The notes under the pieces: model-generated
What the model was told of the DNA's origin: nothing
Seen by the model: only the letters and a program-made list of their open reading frames with translations
The model's database searches: none
Source: a virus
Reading direction: 5' to 3' (one strand)
Virus record (IMG/VR): IMGVR_UViG_3300027782_005250
Coordinates: 1-38,960 of that record
Length of the DNA stretch: 38,960 nt
Position numbers and translations under genes: made by a program
Shown: positions 1 through 7,314 of the stretch, one piece after another
Layout of the letters: each line of letters opens with the position of its first letter
Position numbering within the stretch: position 1 is the stretch's first letter

Positions 1-2
1 AT

Positions 3-401
3 GCTGGAATGCTTTTTGAAAAGAGAGCTATTCAACAATATACCATAGATAAAAAATATCCACCTAATCCATATAATTACAAAAATGAAGAAGAGTGGAA
101 GGAAGATTTTGCAACAGTATTCAAACATTGTATAGATATTGGATACAGTCAAGTAACAGAAAAAGATTATGATTTTTGGGTTGTTGCATTTCACAACGAC
201 AAAGATGAAACATTGTTTAGAAAAGATTCTGACAAAAATGAAATTGATGGATATTTTAGAGATCCTGATAACTATTGTAAAGTATGGCGAGAATTTCAAA
301 CAAAAGAAATGCCATCATATTGGGTAGTTTGGCCACACTCGGAATCAAAAGGATGGTGTGATAGGATAACAGGTCAATTAAATCATAATGCTGTGAGTTA
401 A
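3..401 (+). CDS. C-terminal part of an unrecognised protein (5' end probably off window)
   Basis: The frame is open from the window edge, and the first ATG inside it is at 9, so this is probably the tail of a longer gene; a start at 9 would give 130 residues. I recognise no family. The sequence is rich in aromatic and charged residues, with several tryptophans (for example DYDFWVVAFHND and YWVVWPHSE), and has no signal peptide or membrane segment. It ends 11 bases before the FkbM methyltransferase gene and runs in the same direction, so it belongs to the same sugar/methyl-transfer operon. A role in glycan synthesis is inferred from position only. Confidence 0.6.
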   Translation, partial: AGMLFEKRAIQQYTIDKKYPPNPYNYKNEEEWKEDFATVFKHCIDIGYSQVTEKDYDFWVVAFHNDKDETLFRKDSDKNEIDGYFRDPDNYCKVWREFQTKEMPSYWVVWPHSESKGWCDRITGQLNHNAVS

Positions 402-412
402 ATTTATAAAAT

Positions 413-1024
413 ATGGATTTAAATACTATAAAGAAATATTTTACACCCGAATCAATTTTAGACATTGGTGCCAATATAGGTCAATTTTATAATGAGTGTA
501 AAATTACGTTTCCTAATTCTTATTATTATTTAATTGAGGGTAATATTAAATGTGATGATGTTTTAAAAACATTAAATGTTGATTATAGTTTAGAAATTTT
601 AAGTGATGAGGTTAAAGAGGTCACTTTCTATAAAACAACTTATGATGAAAAATGTACGGGTAATTCTTTATATAGAGAAAAAACATCTTTTTATGATGAT
701 GAACATATTATCACTGAACGTAGAAATACTACAACTTTAGAAAAAGTTTTATCAAAAAAAAATTTTGATTTAATTAAAATAGATGTTCAAGGATCAGAAT
801 TAGATATTATTAAAGGTGGTTTGGATATTGTTAAAAATTCAAAAGGGATAATACTTGAGGTATCATTAATAGAATATAATCAAGACTCACCAACAAAGGA
901 TGAGGTTTATGAATTCATGTCTTCAATAGGATTTAATCACTCTGAAATTGTTGGGTACATTAACCATCCATTAACTCACGAGTTAATACAACACGATGTT
1001 TTATTCGTCAAACAAAACAATTAA
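413..1024 (+). CDS. FkbM-family SAM-dependent methyltransferase
   Basis: A 203-residue protein predicted to move a methyl group from S-adenosylmethionine, in this family usually to a sugar hydroxyl. The SAM-binding glycine motif ILDIGANIGQ lies at residues 15-24. The FkbM signature follows: TTLEKVL at about 107-113, then DLIKIDVQGSELDIIKG at 119-135 and ILEV at 147-150. The length is normal for the catalytic domain alone. There is no signal peptide, so it is cytoplasmic. It starts 11 bases after the upstream gene and ends 2 bases before the PLOD-type glycosyltransferase, which suggests co-transcription. It may cap or decorate the glycan made by the neighbouring transferases; the acceptor cannot be read from sequence. 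Confidence 0.9.
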   Translation: MDLNTIKKYFTPESILDIGANIGQFYNECKITFPNSYYYLIEGNIKCDDVLKTLNVDYSLEILSDEVKEVTFYKTTYDEKCTGNSLYREKTSFYDDEHIITERRNTTTLEKVLSKKNFDLIKIDVQGSELDIIKGGLDIVKNSKGIILEVSLIEYNQDSPTKDEVYEFMSSIGFNHSEIVGYINHPLTHELIQHDVLFVKQNN

Positions 1025-1026
1025 TT

Positions 1027-1719
1027 ATGATTAATACCGCTTTAATGACCGTGTTATTTGATTACCCCGATTACTATCAACCAACTTTTTATAAAAATGC
1101 ATTAAAATATTTTAATGAAGAAAATATACATATTGTAAGGTTAAGTAATTTAATTAATGATGGAAGTTATTACGATAAACTTTTTTATTATAAAGTTATT
1201 GGGTTATTAGAATACATTGAGAAAAATATTCTTGGTAAATACGAATATATATTGTTTTTAGATGCCACAGATACAAATTTCATCTCTTCCCCTGAAGATA
1301 TTATTACAACATTTAAAGAACATGATTGTTCAGTATTATTAGGTGCAGAATATGGTTTATGGCCGGTAACTAATTACACTCATTTGTATGATGAAAAATC
1401 AAAATTATCGGACAAATTTTATTTAAATTCTGGAACATATATCGGTTATACAGATAAGATTGTGTTTCATTTAAAGGATATTATTGAAAAGAAATATCAA
1501 GAAGGTATTGATGACCAAGGAAGATGGTCAATTCAATATCTTTTAAATAATGATATTAAAATAGATCAAGAATGTAAGGTTTTTTTTAGTACATATCTTT
1601 CAAAAAAAGACGTTTTAATAGACAACAATGTTGTAACATTAAAAAATATAACTGCTTGTATTATACATGATAACGGACCTTATGGTGATGATACTATCAA
1701 ATTAACAAATTTATTATAA
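1027..1719 (+). CDS. PLOD-type (procollagen glycosyltransferase-like) GT
   Basis: A 230-residue GT-A glycosyltransferase resembling the sugar-transfer domain of lysyl hydroxylase LH3/PLOD. Visible landmarks, in family order, are the metal-binding DxxD in YILFLDATD (D79 and D82), GAEYGLWP at about 106-113, the NSGTYIGY loop at 134-141, and DDQ at 162-164. In animals and giant viruses this domain transfers galactose or glucose to hydroxylysine or to the sugar on it. The phage substrate is unknown. The protein is short, with no hydroxylase domain and no signal peptide. It sits 2 bases after the FkbM gene and 5 bases before a methyltransferase gene. The family call is strong; the donor sugar is not determinable. 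Confidence 0.85.
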   Translation: MINTALMTVLFDYPDYYQPTFYKNALKYFNEENIHIVRLSNLINDGSYYDKLFYYKVIGLLEYIEKNILGKYEYILFLDATDTNFISSPEDIITTFKEHDCSVLLGAEYGLWPVTNYTHLYDEKSKLSDKFYLNSGTYIGYTDKIVFHLKDIIEKKYQEGIDDQGRWSIQYLLNNDIKIDQECKVFFSTYLSKKDVLIDNNVVTLKNITACIIHDNGPYGDDTIKLTNLL

Positions 1720-1724
1720 AATAT

Positions 1725-2249
1725 ATGACAAGATATTTACATGTTGGTTGTGGTGATGTTATACTACCACCCCCATTTGAGAATTTAGATGGTAGGAATA
1801 TAGATGGTGTTGACTATATCTCATCAGTATACCCATTACCATTTGAGAATAACAGTTTTGATTTAGTTTATTCTTCTCACGTTTTAGAACATTTTCATAG
1901 AAATGAGACACTAAATGTGTTAAAGGAATGGGTTAGAGTTTTAAAACCTGATGGTATTTTAAGAATTTCAGTTCCTTCTTTTGAAAATATCATAAAGATT
2001 TATGAATTAAGTGATGGTGATATTGAATCAGTTACAGGTCCTCTTATGGGGGGTCAAACATATGACACTAATTTTCATTATAATGTTTTTAATAAAAAAT
2101 ATTTAACTAAATTAATGGAAGAATCGGAATTAATTGCGATTCATACTTGGGATTATAGAAGAACGTCTCATTCAAAATATTTTGATTTTTCTCAGGCAAT
2201 TACTTGGGAAATCCCAATATCTTTAAATTTAGAAGGGAGAAAAAAATGA
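1725..2249 (+). CDS. class I SAM-dependent methyltransferase
   Basis: A 174-residue single-domain methyltransferase of the Methyltransf_11 type. It shows a shortened motif I, YLHVGCGD (residues 4-11), the LVYSSHVLEHF block (47-57), and EWVRVLKPDGILRISVP (68-84), which is the usual motif III region. N-terminal compactness with motif I at residue 7 is common in glycan-cluster methyltransferases that act on nucleotide sugars or on the ends of polysaccharides. Its TGA stop overlaps the ATG of the epimerase gene (ATGA at 2246-2249), a typical translational coupling. The target is unknown. Confidence 0.85.
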   Translation: MTRYLHVGCGDVILPPPFENLDGRNIDGVDYISSVYPLPFENNSFDLVYSSHVLEHFHRNETLNVLKEWVRVLKPDGILRISVPSFENIIKIYELSDGDIESVTGPLMGGQTYDTNFHYNVFNKKYLTKLMEESELIAIHTWDYRRTSHSKYFDFSQAITWEIPISLNLEGRKK

Positions 2250-3298
2250 AGATAGCAATAGTGACAGGATGTTCAGGTTTGATTGGTTGTCAATCAGTAA
2301 AATTTTTAACTGAAAAAGGTTTCTTGGTAGTTGGAATTGATAACCATATGAGGGGATATTTTTTTGGTGAAAGTTCATCAACTAAAGATATTACTGAACA
2401 ATTATTAGTTGATTATCCTTCTTTTGTTTTTGAATTTTGTGATATTAGAGATTACCATACTTTAGAAACTATTTTTAAAAAATATAGTACCGATATTGAT
2501 TTAATAATTCATACGGCCGCCCAACCATCTCACGATTGGGCCTCAAAAGAACCAATAACTGATTTTACAATAAATGCCAACGGCACTTTAAATTTATTAG
2601 AGTTAACCAGACAAAATTGTCCAAACGCAACATTCATTTATACCTCAACTAATAAAGTATATGGGGATAGACCAAATACCTTAAATTTGATTGAAACAGA
2701 TACAAGATATGAATTTTATGAAAATAATAAATTGTCAAACGGTATTAATGAAACTATGTCAATTGATAATTCAATCCATTCATTATTTGGGGTATCAAAA
2801 ACGTCTGCCGATTTATTATGTCAAGAATATGGTAAATATTTTAATTTAAAAGTTGGGATTTTTAGAGGTGGTTGTTTAACGGGACCAAATCATAAAAGTA
2901 CGGAATTACACGGATTCTTATCTTATTTAATAAAATGTGTTGTGACAGATAAAAAATACACTATAATTGGGTATAAAGGTAAACAAGTTAGAGATAATAT
3001 TCATTCGGAAGATTTATTAAATGCTTTTTGGATGTTTTATCAGAACCCCAAATATGGTGAAATATATAATATCGGAGGGGGTAGAAATAATTCAATATCA
3101 ATTATTGAGGCAATTAATTTAACAAATGAAATATTATCTAAAAATTGGAATAACTACGAGTTTAATGAAGATAATAGAATTGGTGACCACATTTGGTACA
3201 TTACCGATTTATCTAAATTTAAAAATGACTACCATGAGTGGGAAATAAAACACGATTTGACATCAATAATAAAACAAATAATAAAACAAAATATATGA
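2246..3298 (+). CDS. NAD-dependent sugar-nucleotide epimerase/dehydratase
   Basis: A 350-residue extended short-chain dehydrogenase/reductase, probably changing the stereochemistry of a nucleotide-activated sugar for the transferases around it. The NAD-binding loop VTGCSGLIG is at 6-14, an acidic ribose-binding residue at D32, HTAAQPSH at 89-96, and the STN serine/threonine region at 134-136. The YxxxK site reads SLFGVSK, so phenylalanine 181 stands where tyrosine is usual, with K185 kept. RGGCLTGPNH and ELHGFLSYL further on resemble CDP-paratose 2-epimerase-like proteins. I chose ATG 2246 because an in-frame TTG at 2204 would put 14 unrelated residues before the Rossmann strand, and AGAAGGGAG lies just upstream of 2246. 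It overlaps both neighbours by 4 bases. Confidence 0.88.
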   Translation: MKIAIVTGCSGLIGCQSVKFLTEKGFLVVGIDNHMRGYFFGESSSTKDITEQLLVDYPSFVFEFCDIRDYHTLETIFKKYSTDIDLIIHTAAQPSHDWASKEPITDFTINANGTLNLLELTRQNCPNATFIYTSTNKVYGDRPNTLNLIETDTRYEFYENNKLSNGINETMSIDNSIHSLFGVSKTSADLLCQEYGKYFNLKVGIFRGGCLTGPNHKSTELHGFLSYLIKCVVTDKKYTIIGYKGKQVRDNIHSEDLLNAFWMFYQNPKYGEIYNIGGGRNNSISIIEAINLTNEILSKNWNNYEFNEDNRIGDHIWYITDLSKFKNDYHEWEIKHDLTSIIKQIIKQNI

Positions 3299-3987
3299 TA
3301 ACAGAATGGTTATATGAAAATAATAGAGACTCTTCGATTTGTCGACAAAAAGTTAAACAAATAATTAGAGAAAATAATTACACATCAATTGATGTTGGTG
3401 CTGGAGTGAATTATTGGAGCTATCCCGAATGTACGGTTGTTGCCGACATATTAAACTTAGAAAATTTTTCACATTATAATAAAACCGAAACTCATATAAA
3501 AAAAGTTTTTAACCTTAATTTACAAAACCCATCCACTTGGGGTGAATTATTATCTTATGTGGAAGAAAACGGTAAATTCGATTATTCTATTTGTTCTCAT
3601 ACTTTGGAAGATATTGTTAATCCATTTGAAGTAATAAGATTGTTAATTAAAATATCTAAAAAAGGATTTATTGCAATACCTAGTAAATTTGATGAATTAA
3701 CATTTCTTTATGGAAATTATTATAGAGGTAATCCTCATCACAAATACATTTTTGATGTAATAAAAAACGAATTATGTATTTTTCCAAAGCCAGGATTTTT
3801 AGAAAAAAATGAACAATCAGATGAAATCTCGATGTTTGGTTATTTAGGCCACCAACTTTGTATTTTTTGGGAAGACAACATCGAGTATAATATTTTTGGT
3901 GATAACGTACATTATAGCGACCAAGAATTGATAAATAATTATTATAACACTCTTAAACACAATTTATCATATGAAACCACAAATTAA
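3295..3987 (+). CDS. class I methyltransferase-like protein
   Basis: A 230-residue protein with a Rossmann methyltransferase outline: SIDVGAGVNYW at 31-41 as motif I, FDYSICSHTLEDIVNP at 95-110 (compare the D-x-H-x-LEH block of Methyltransf_11), and KKGFIAIPSK at 122-131. The second half, with RGNPHHKYIFD at about 144-154, is not a standard part of the fold and may bind substrate. ATG 3295 was chosen over an upstream in-frame start at 3238 because it forms an ATGA overlap with the epimerase stop and the extra residues look like read-back of that gene. The next gene starts 17 bases inside its 3' end. The substrate is unknown. Confidence 0.7.
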   Translation: MITEWLYENNRDSSICRQKVKQIIRENNYTSIDVGAGVNYWSYPECTVVADILNLENFSHYNKTETHIKKVFNLNLQNPSTWGELLSYVEENGKFDYSICSHTLEDIVNPFEVIRLLIKISKKGFIAIPSKFDELTFLYGNYYRGNPHHKYIFDVIKNELCIFPKPGFLEKNEQSDEISMFGYLGHQLCIFWEDNIEYNIFGDNVHYSDQELINNYYNTLKHNLSYETTN

Positions 3988-4936
3988 AATAACAAGAACA
4001 AATTTTCCAAATCAATCTATGTTATATTGGATGAGTTATTTTTCTAATATATTAGAAAAAAAATATGAGGTGGTAATAGACAATGAAAACCCTGATTTAG
4101 TTTTCTGGACTAATGTGTACTCATCGTCATCACAAATTGATTCCTATACAAATGAATTAGCAAAAAGTCATACGGATTTTCCTAATGCAAAAAAAATATA
4201 TTGTTCTTGTGAAATAACACCAAGTCATTTAGTTATTGTTGAGTTAGGTGATGACCATTACGCAATTGGTCCCGAACCTTTAGTTCATGATAGATATCTA
4301 CATTTACCAATACACAATACCACCGCCGCTTGGGGTTTATATGATGAATCAAAACTATTTGAATCACCTTATGATTGGTTAACAAAACCAAGAGACGGTA
4401 GAAAAATTCTAAATGAAAAAAAATATTTTTGTGGAGTGGTCCAAAATTCAACAATTCTTTTAAGGGCCGAATATTTTGAAAAATTATCAAACTATAAATT
4501 TGTTAGAGCATCAGGTCAATGGATTACAAATGTACCCCCCAATGAAGCAACTATAAGTCACCCAAGGATTGATGGTGAAGGATATTTGAGTAAAATAAAC
4601 TTTTTAAATAATTGTAAATTTTCATTACAAATACAATCAAATGTTTTGCCACATTTAACGGTTGAAAAAATAATTCAAGCTTATGCCGCAAACACTTTAC
4701 CAATATATTACGGAAATGAATTAGTTCTTGAGGATGGGTTTAATCCAAACGCATTTATTAATTGTCATGAATTTAATTCAGTTGATGATGTTGTTAACGA
4801 AATAATAAAAATAGATACTGATGATAAATTATATATTAAAATGATGAGTGAACCAATTTTTGTTGGGAACAAGTTACCTGATTATTTTAATCATGATTAT
4901 GTTTTAGGTTTCTTAGATAAAATAATAAATAACTAA
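3971..4936 (+). CDS. GT10 (fucosyltransferase)-like glycosyltransferase
   Basis: A 321-residue GT-B-type transferase resembling alpha-1,3/1,4-fucosyltransferases, which move fucose from GDP-fucose to an oligosaccharide. The family's nucleotide-sugar region is visible: FCGVVQNSTILLRAEYF (153-169) with YKFVRASG (175-182), then KINFLNNCKFSLQIQSN (208-224), VEKIIQAYAANTLPIYYGN (231-249) and NPNAFINCHEF (258-268). The E-K-x-x-x-A-Y...P-x-Y-x-G pattern is the most telling GT10 feature. There is no membrane anchor. It starts 17 bases inside the previous gene and ends 7 bases before the next. Another deoxy-sugar donor is possible. Confidence 0.77.
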   Translation: MKPQIKITRTNFPNQSMLYWMSYFSNILEKKYEVVIDNENPDLVFWTNVYSSSSQIDSYTNELAKSHTDFPNAKKIYCSCEITPSHLVIVELGDDHYAIGPEPLVHDRYLHLPIHNTTAAWGLYDESKLFESPYDWLTKPRDGRKILNEKKYFCGVVQNSTILLRAEYFEKLSNYKFVRASGQWITNVPPNEATISHPRIDGEGYLSKINFLNNCKFSLQIQSNVLPHLTVEKIIQAYAANTLPIYYGNELVLEDGFNPNAFINCHEFNSVDDVVNEIIKIDTDDKLYIKMMSEPIFVGNKLPDYFNHDYVLGFLDKIINN

Positions 4937-4943
4937 TAATAAT

Positions 4944-5735
4944 ATGAAATACTTTCACACAACACTTGCAATAAACGAACCGTACCTAAAAAATAGTTTG
5001 GATTTTTTTACTTCATTACATGACAAAACTGAAAATGGGTACTATAATATAACCACTAGTAAAGAAGATTTAAATAATTTTTTTAATAACACCGGATTAA
5101 CCATAGATGAATTTAAAAAAAAATATCCTAAAATTTTAATAACAACGGTTGAGGATTTAAATTCTCGTTTTAAATTTCCATTAGAAATGGAGGGCAACGG
5201 ATTTATTTTTAATTTAAATTTAAAAGTGTTATCAATTAAGGCAGCTCTTATGTCAAATATTGATTTTGAATATTTAATATTTTCAGATGGAGATTGGGGT
5301 ATCTATGACGGATTTGAAGAGGATAAATTATTCAATATGTTCCAATATATGGAAGATAACAACATTGATTTTGGATTTGAAAGACCGGCAAAAATTGGTG
5401 ATTATAAAAAAAATAATTATCAAGATTGTTTTTTTTATGAAAAAATAATTGATTATGGGGTTGATAAACATGATTTGTGGGACGAAGCGGAAGTTGTTAA
5501 TGAACAATTTTTAGTATTTAAAAACAACTCTAAATTAATGGTGTTTGAACAAAAATGGGAACAAATGCTTTGGTATAGCATTGCAAATAACATTAGAAAT
5601 TACCCTGATGGGTTTGAAATAGGTGTTTCTGCGTTAGAATCTAAAATGGTAAACAGTATTCATCCACTTAGAATATTAACAAATTGTTTTTATTTCTACC
5701 CAAAATATACAGAAACTAAACATATAAGATTTTAA
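4944..5735 (+). CDS. probable GT-A-fold glycosyltransferase
   Basis: A 263-residue protein of uncertain family. The clearest sign is LIFSDGDWGI at 111-120, a DxD motif at the end of a hydrophobic strand, preceded by a helix (LKVLSIKAAL, 93-102) as in GT-A transferases that bind a metal and a nucleotide sugar. The N-terminus (MKYFHTTLAINEPYLKNSL) opens with a short hydrophobic strand typical of such domains. There is no signal peptide. It lies 7 bases after the GT10-like gene and 5 bases before a methyltransferase gene, so function by association supports the call. Donor and acceptor are unknown. Confidence 0.55.
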   Translation: MKYFHTTLAINEPYLKNSLDFFTSLHDKTENGYYNITTSKEDLNNFFNNTGLTIDEFKKKYPKILITTVEDLNSRFKFPLEMEGNGFIFNLNLKVLSIKAALMSNIDFEYLIFSDGDWGIYDGFEEDKLFNMFQYMEDNNIDFGFERPAKIGDYKKNNYQDCFFYEKIIDYGVDKHDLWDEAEVVNEQFLVFKNNSKLMVFEQKWEQMLWYSIANNIRNYPDGFEIGVSALESKMVNSIHPLRILTNCFYFYPKYTETKHIRF

Positions 5736-5740
5736 AAAAA

Positions 5741-6376
5741 ATGAATATACAAGAAAATATAACAAGATTTACAGATCTTGCATCTAACGATAGCTTATCA
5801 TCATTTAAAGGTCATACATCCCAACAATTTCATGGGGCTTATGAAGTTTTTTATAACTTTATTAAGGAGGTTAAACCAAACAGAATTCTTGAAATTGGTA
5901 CTGCCTTGGGTGGGTTTACCACATTTTTAAAAATAATTTGTGATGAATTAAATTTAGATATAAATATTAGAAGTTACGACATACATAAACATCCTTGGTA
6001 TGACACTATTATTAATATGGGTATTGATATACGAGTGGAAAATATATTTACAGAAAATTTTGTTGATATGTTCGATGAAGTTAAAGAATACATTAACCAA
6101 CAAGGTGTTACTATAGTTCTTTGTGACGGCGGATGGAAAGTGGGGGAATTTAATTTAATTTCAAAATATATTAAAGAGGGAGATTTTATATTAGCTCACG
6201 ATTATGCCGAAAATAGAGAAATTTTTGATGAAAAAATATACGGTAAAATATGGAATTGGCTTGAAATTCAAGAGTCCGATATCGAAGAGTGTTCAATAAA
6301 AAATAATTTAATCCCATACAAAAAAGAAACTTTTGAAAATGTGGCTTGGGTTTGTAAAAGAAAAGAAAAAATTTAA
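5741..6376 (+). CDS. class I methyltransferase (CmcI-like)
   Basis: A 211-residue SAM-dependent methyltransferase-like protein. RILEIGTALGG at about 48-58 is motif I and SYD at 78-80 supplies an acidic ribose ligand. CDGGWK at 128-133 and ILAHDYAEN at 150-158 match the late D-G-x-H...D-Y pattern seen in cephalosporin hydroxylase (CmcI)/rhamnosyl O-methyltransferase-like and Methyltransf_24-like proteins. The product is probably cytoplasmic and may methylate a sugar. It is separated from its neighbours by 5 and 6 bases. The exact subfamily is uncertain. Confidence 0.72.
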   Translation: MNIQENITRFTDLASNDSLSSFKGHTSQQFHGAYEVFYNFIKEVKPNRILEIGTALGGFTTFLKIICDELNLDINIRSYDIHKHPWYDTIINMGIDIRVENIFTENFVDMFDEVKEYINQQGVTIVLCDGGWKVGEFNLISKYIKEGDFILAHDYAENREIFDEKIYGKIWNWLEIQESDIEECSIKNNLIPYKKETFENVAWVCKRKEKI

Positions 6377-6382
6377 CTATAA

Positions 6383-7309
6383 ATGAAAACAAAATTTGTT
6401 ACGTCATATTACATGGATGTCTCAGAATTCACTAACTATAAGTGGATTGGTAGTTATGCTAGTAGGAAACCAAGGTATTTGTCATCGTTAATTAACCATT
6501 GCAAAAATTTCTCTTCGTACGATATTGTTTGTTATACGCATCAAATTAATTATGATGAATTATTAAAAATTAAAAACGATTACGAATTAAATAATTTAAC
6601 AATTAAAGTTAAAGAATTAGATGACATAAAATACACCGAAAAAATTAATAAAGTAGTTAACAATGTTCCTGACTATATGGAAAAATTTGGTATAGCTGGT
6701 AGGCCTCCACAGGTTATGTGGGGTAAATTTGATTTGATTAGGTTAGAATGTACAAATGATATTGATAATATCTATTGGATTGATGCAGGACTGCAAGCAA
6801 TTCAATTATTTCCTAAAAGATATAATCCGTATATGAATGATTCTGATATATGGACAAATATAGAAAAAACAGGTAATTTTAATTTATTATTTAATGAAAC
6901 TTTAATTAATAAATTAAATTACATGATAGGAGATAATTTTTTTAATATTATGTGTAGTACCATGCAAAGTATGGTACATTCATTTAATGATTATAATCCA
7001 ATAAATGGTTATTATCCAATTGGTGGTTTTTTTGGTGGTAACCTTAGTTCGGTTTTACATTATTGTGATATTTTTGACGATGCAGCCAACAAGCATTTAG
7101 ATAATAATATTCTATGTTTTGAAGATTCAATTATGAAACAAGTTACAGATAGATACCCTAAAGAAAAATTATACACATTAGAGTGTAATACACATCAAAA
7201 TGGTTTAAATGAACAAGAGTTTCATTATGATGAATGGGATTTTAATAAAAATCTACCAAAACCAATATGGAGAATTTGGGAAGAGATACGTGATAATAAT
7301 CAATATTAA
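6383..7309 (+). CDS. HtrL/YibB (WlaTC)-family glycosyltransferase-like protein
   Basis: A 308-residue protein of the HtrL/YibB/WlaTC type, found in lipopolysaccharide and capsule loci and presumed to be glycosyltransferases. It carries IYWIDAGL (130-137), a D-containing motif after a hydrophobic strand, and IGGFFGGN (213-220), which together are diagnostic. An acidic FEDSI at 246-250 lies where the family has its E-x-x-x segment. The N-terminal VTSYY strand also fits. It is paralogous to the first half of the next gene, which repeats the same two motifs. It starts 6 bases after the previous stop. Confidence 0.75.
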   Translation: MKTKFVTSYYMDVSEFTNYKWIGSYASRKPRYLSSLINHCKNFSSYDIVCYTHQINYDELLKIKNDYELNNLTIKVKELDDIKYTEKINKVVNNVPDYMEKFGIAGRPPQVMWGKFDLIRLECTNDIDNIYWIDAGLQAIQLFPKRYNPYMNDSDIWTNIEKTGNFNLLFNETLINKLNYMIGDNFFNIMCSTMQSMVHSFNDYNPINGYYPIGGFFGGNLSSVLHYCDIFDDAANKHLDNNILCFEDSIMKQVTDRYPKEKLYTLECNTHQNGLNEQEFHYDEWDFNKNLPKPIWRIWEEIRDNNQY

Positions 7310-7314
7310 AAAAA

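Noticed and set aside
2204-2245. In-frame TTG extension of the epimerase gene
   Set aside because: It adds 14 residues ahead of the Rossmann strand, lies inside the previous gene, and ATG 2246 gives a classic ATGA overlap.
3238-3294. Upstream in-frame start for the methyltransferase-like gene
   Set aside because: The 19 extra residues are Asn/Lys-rich and come from another frame of the epimerase coding sequence; ATG 3295 overlaps its stop.
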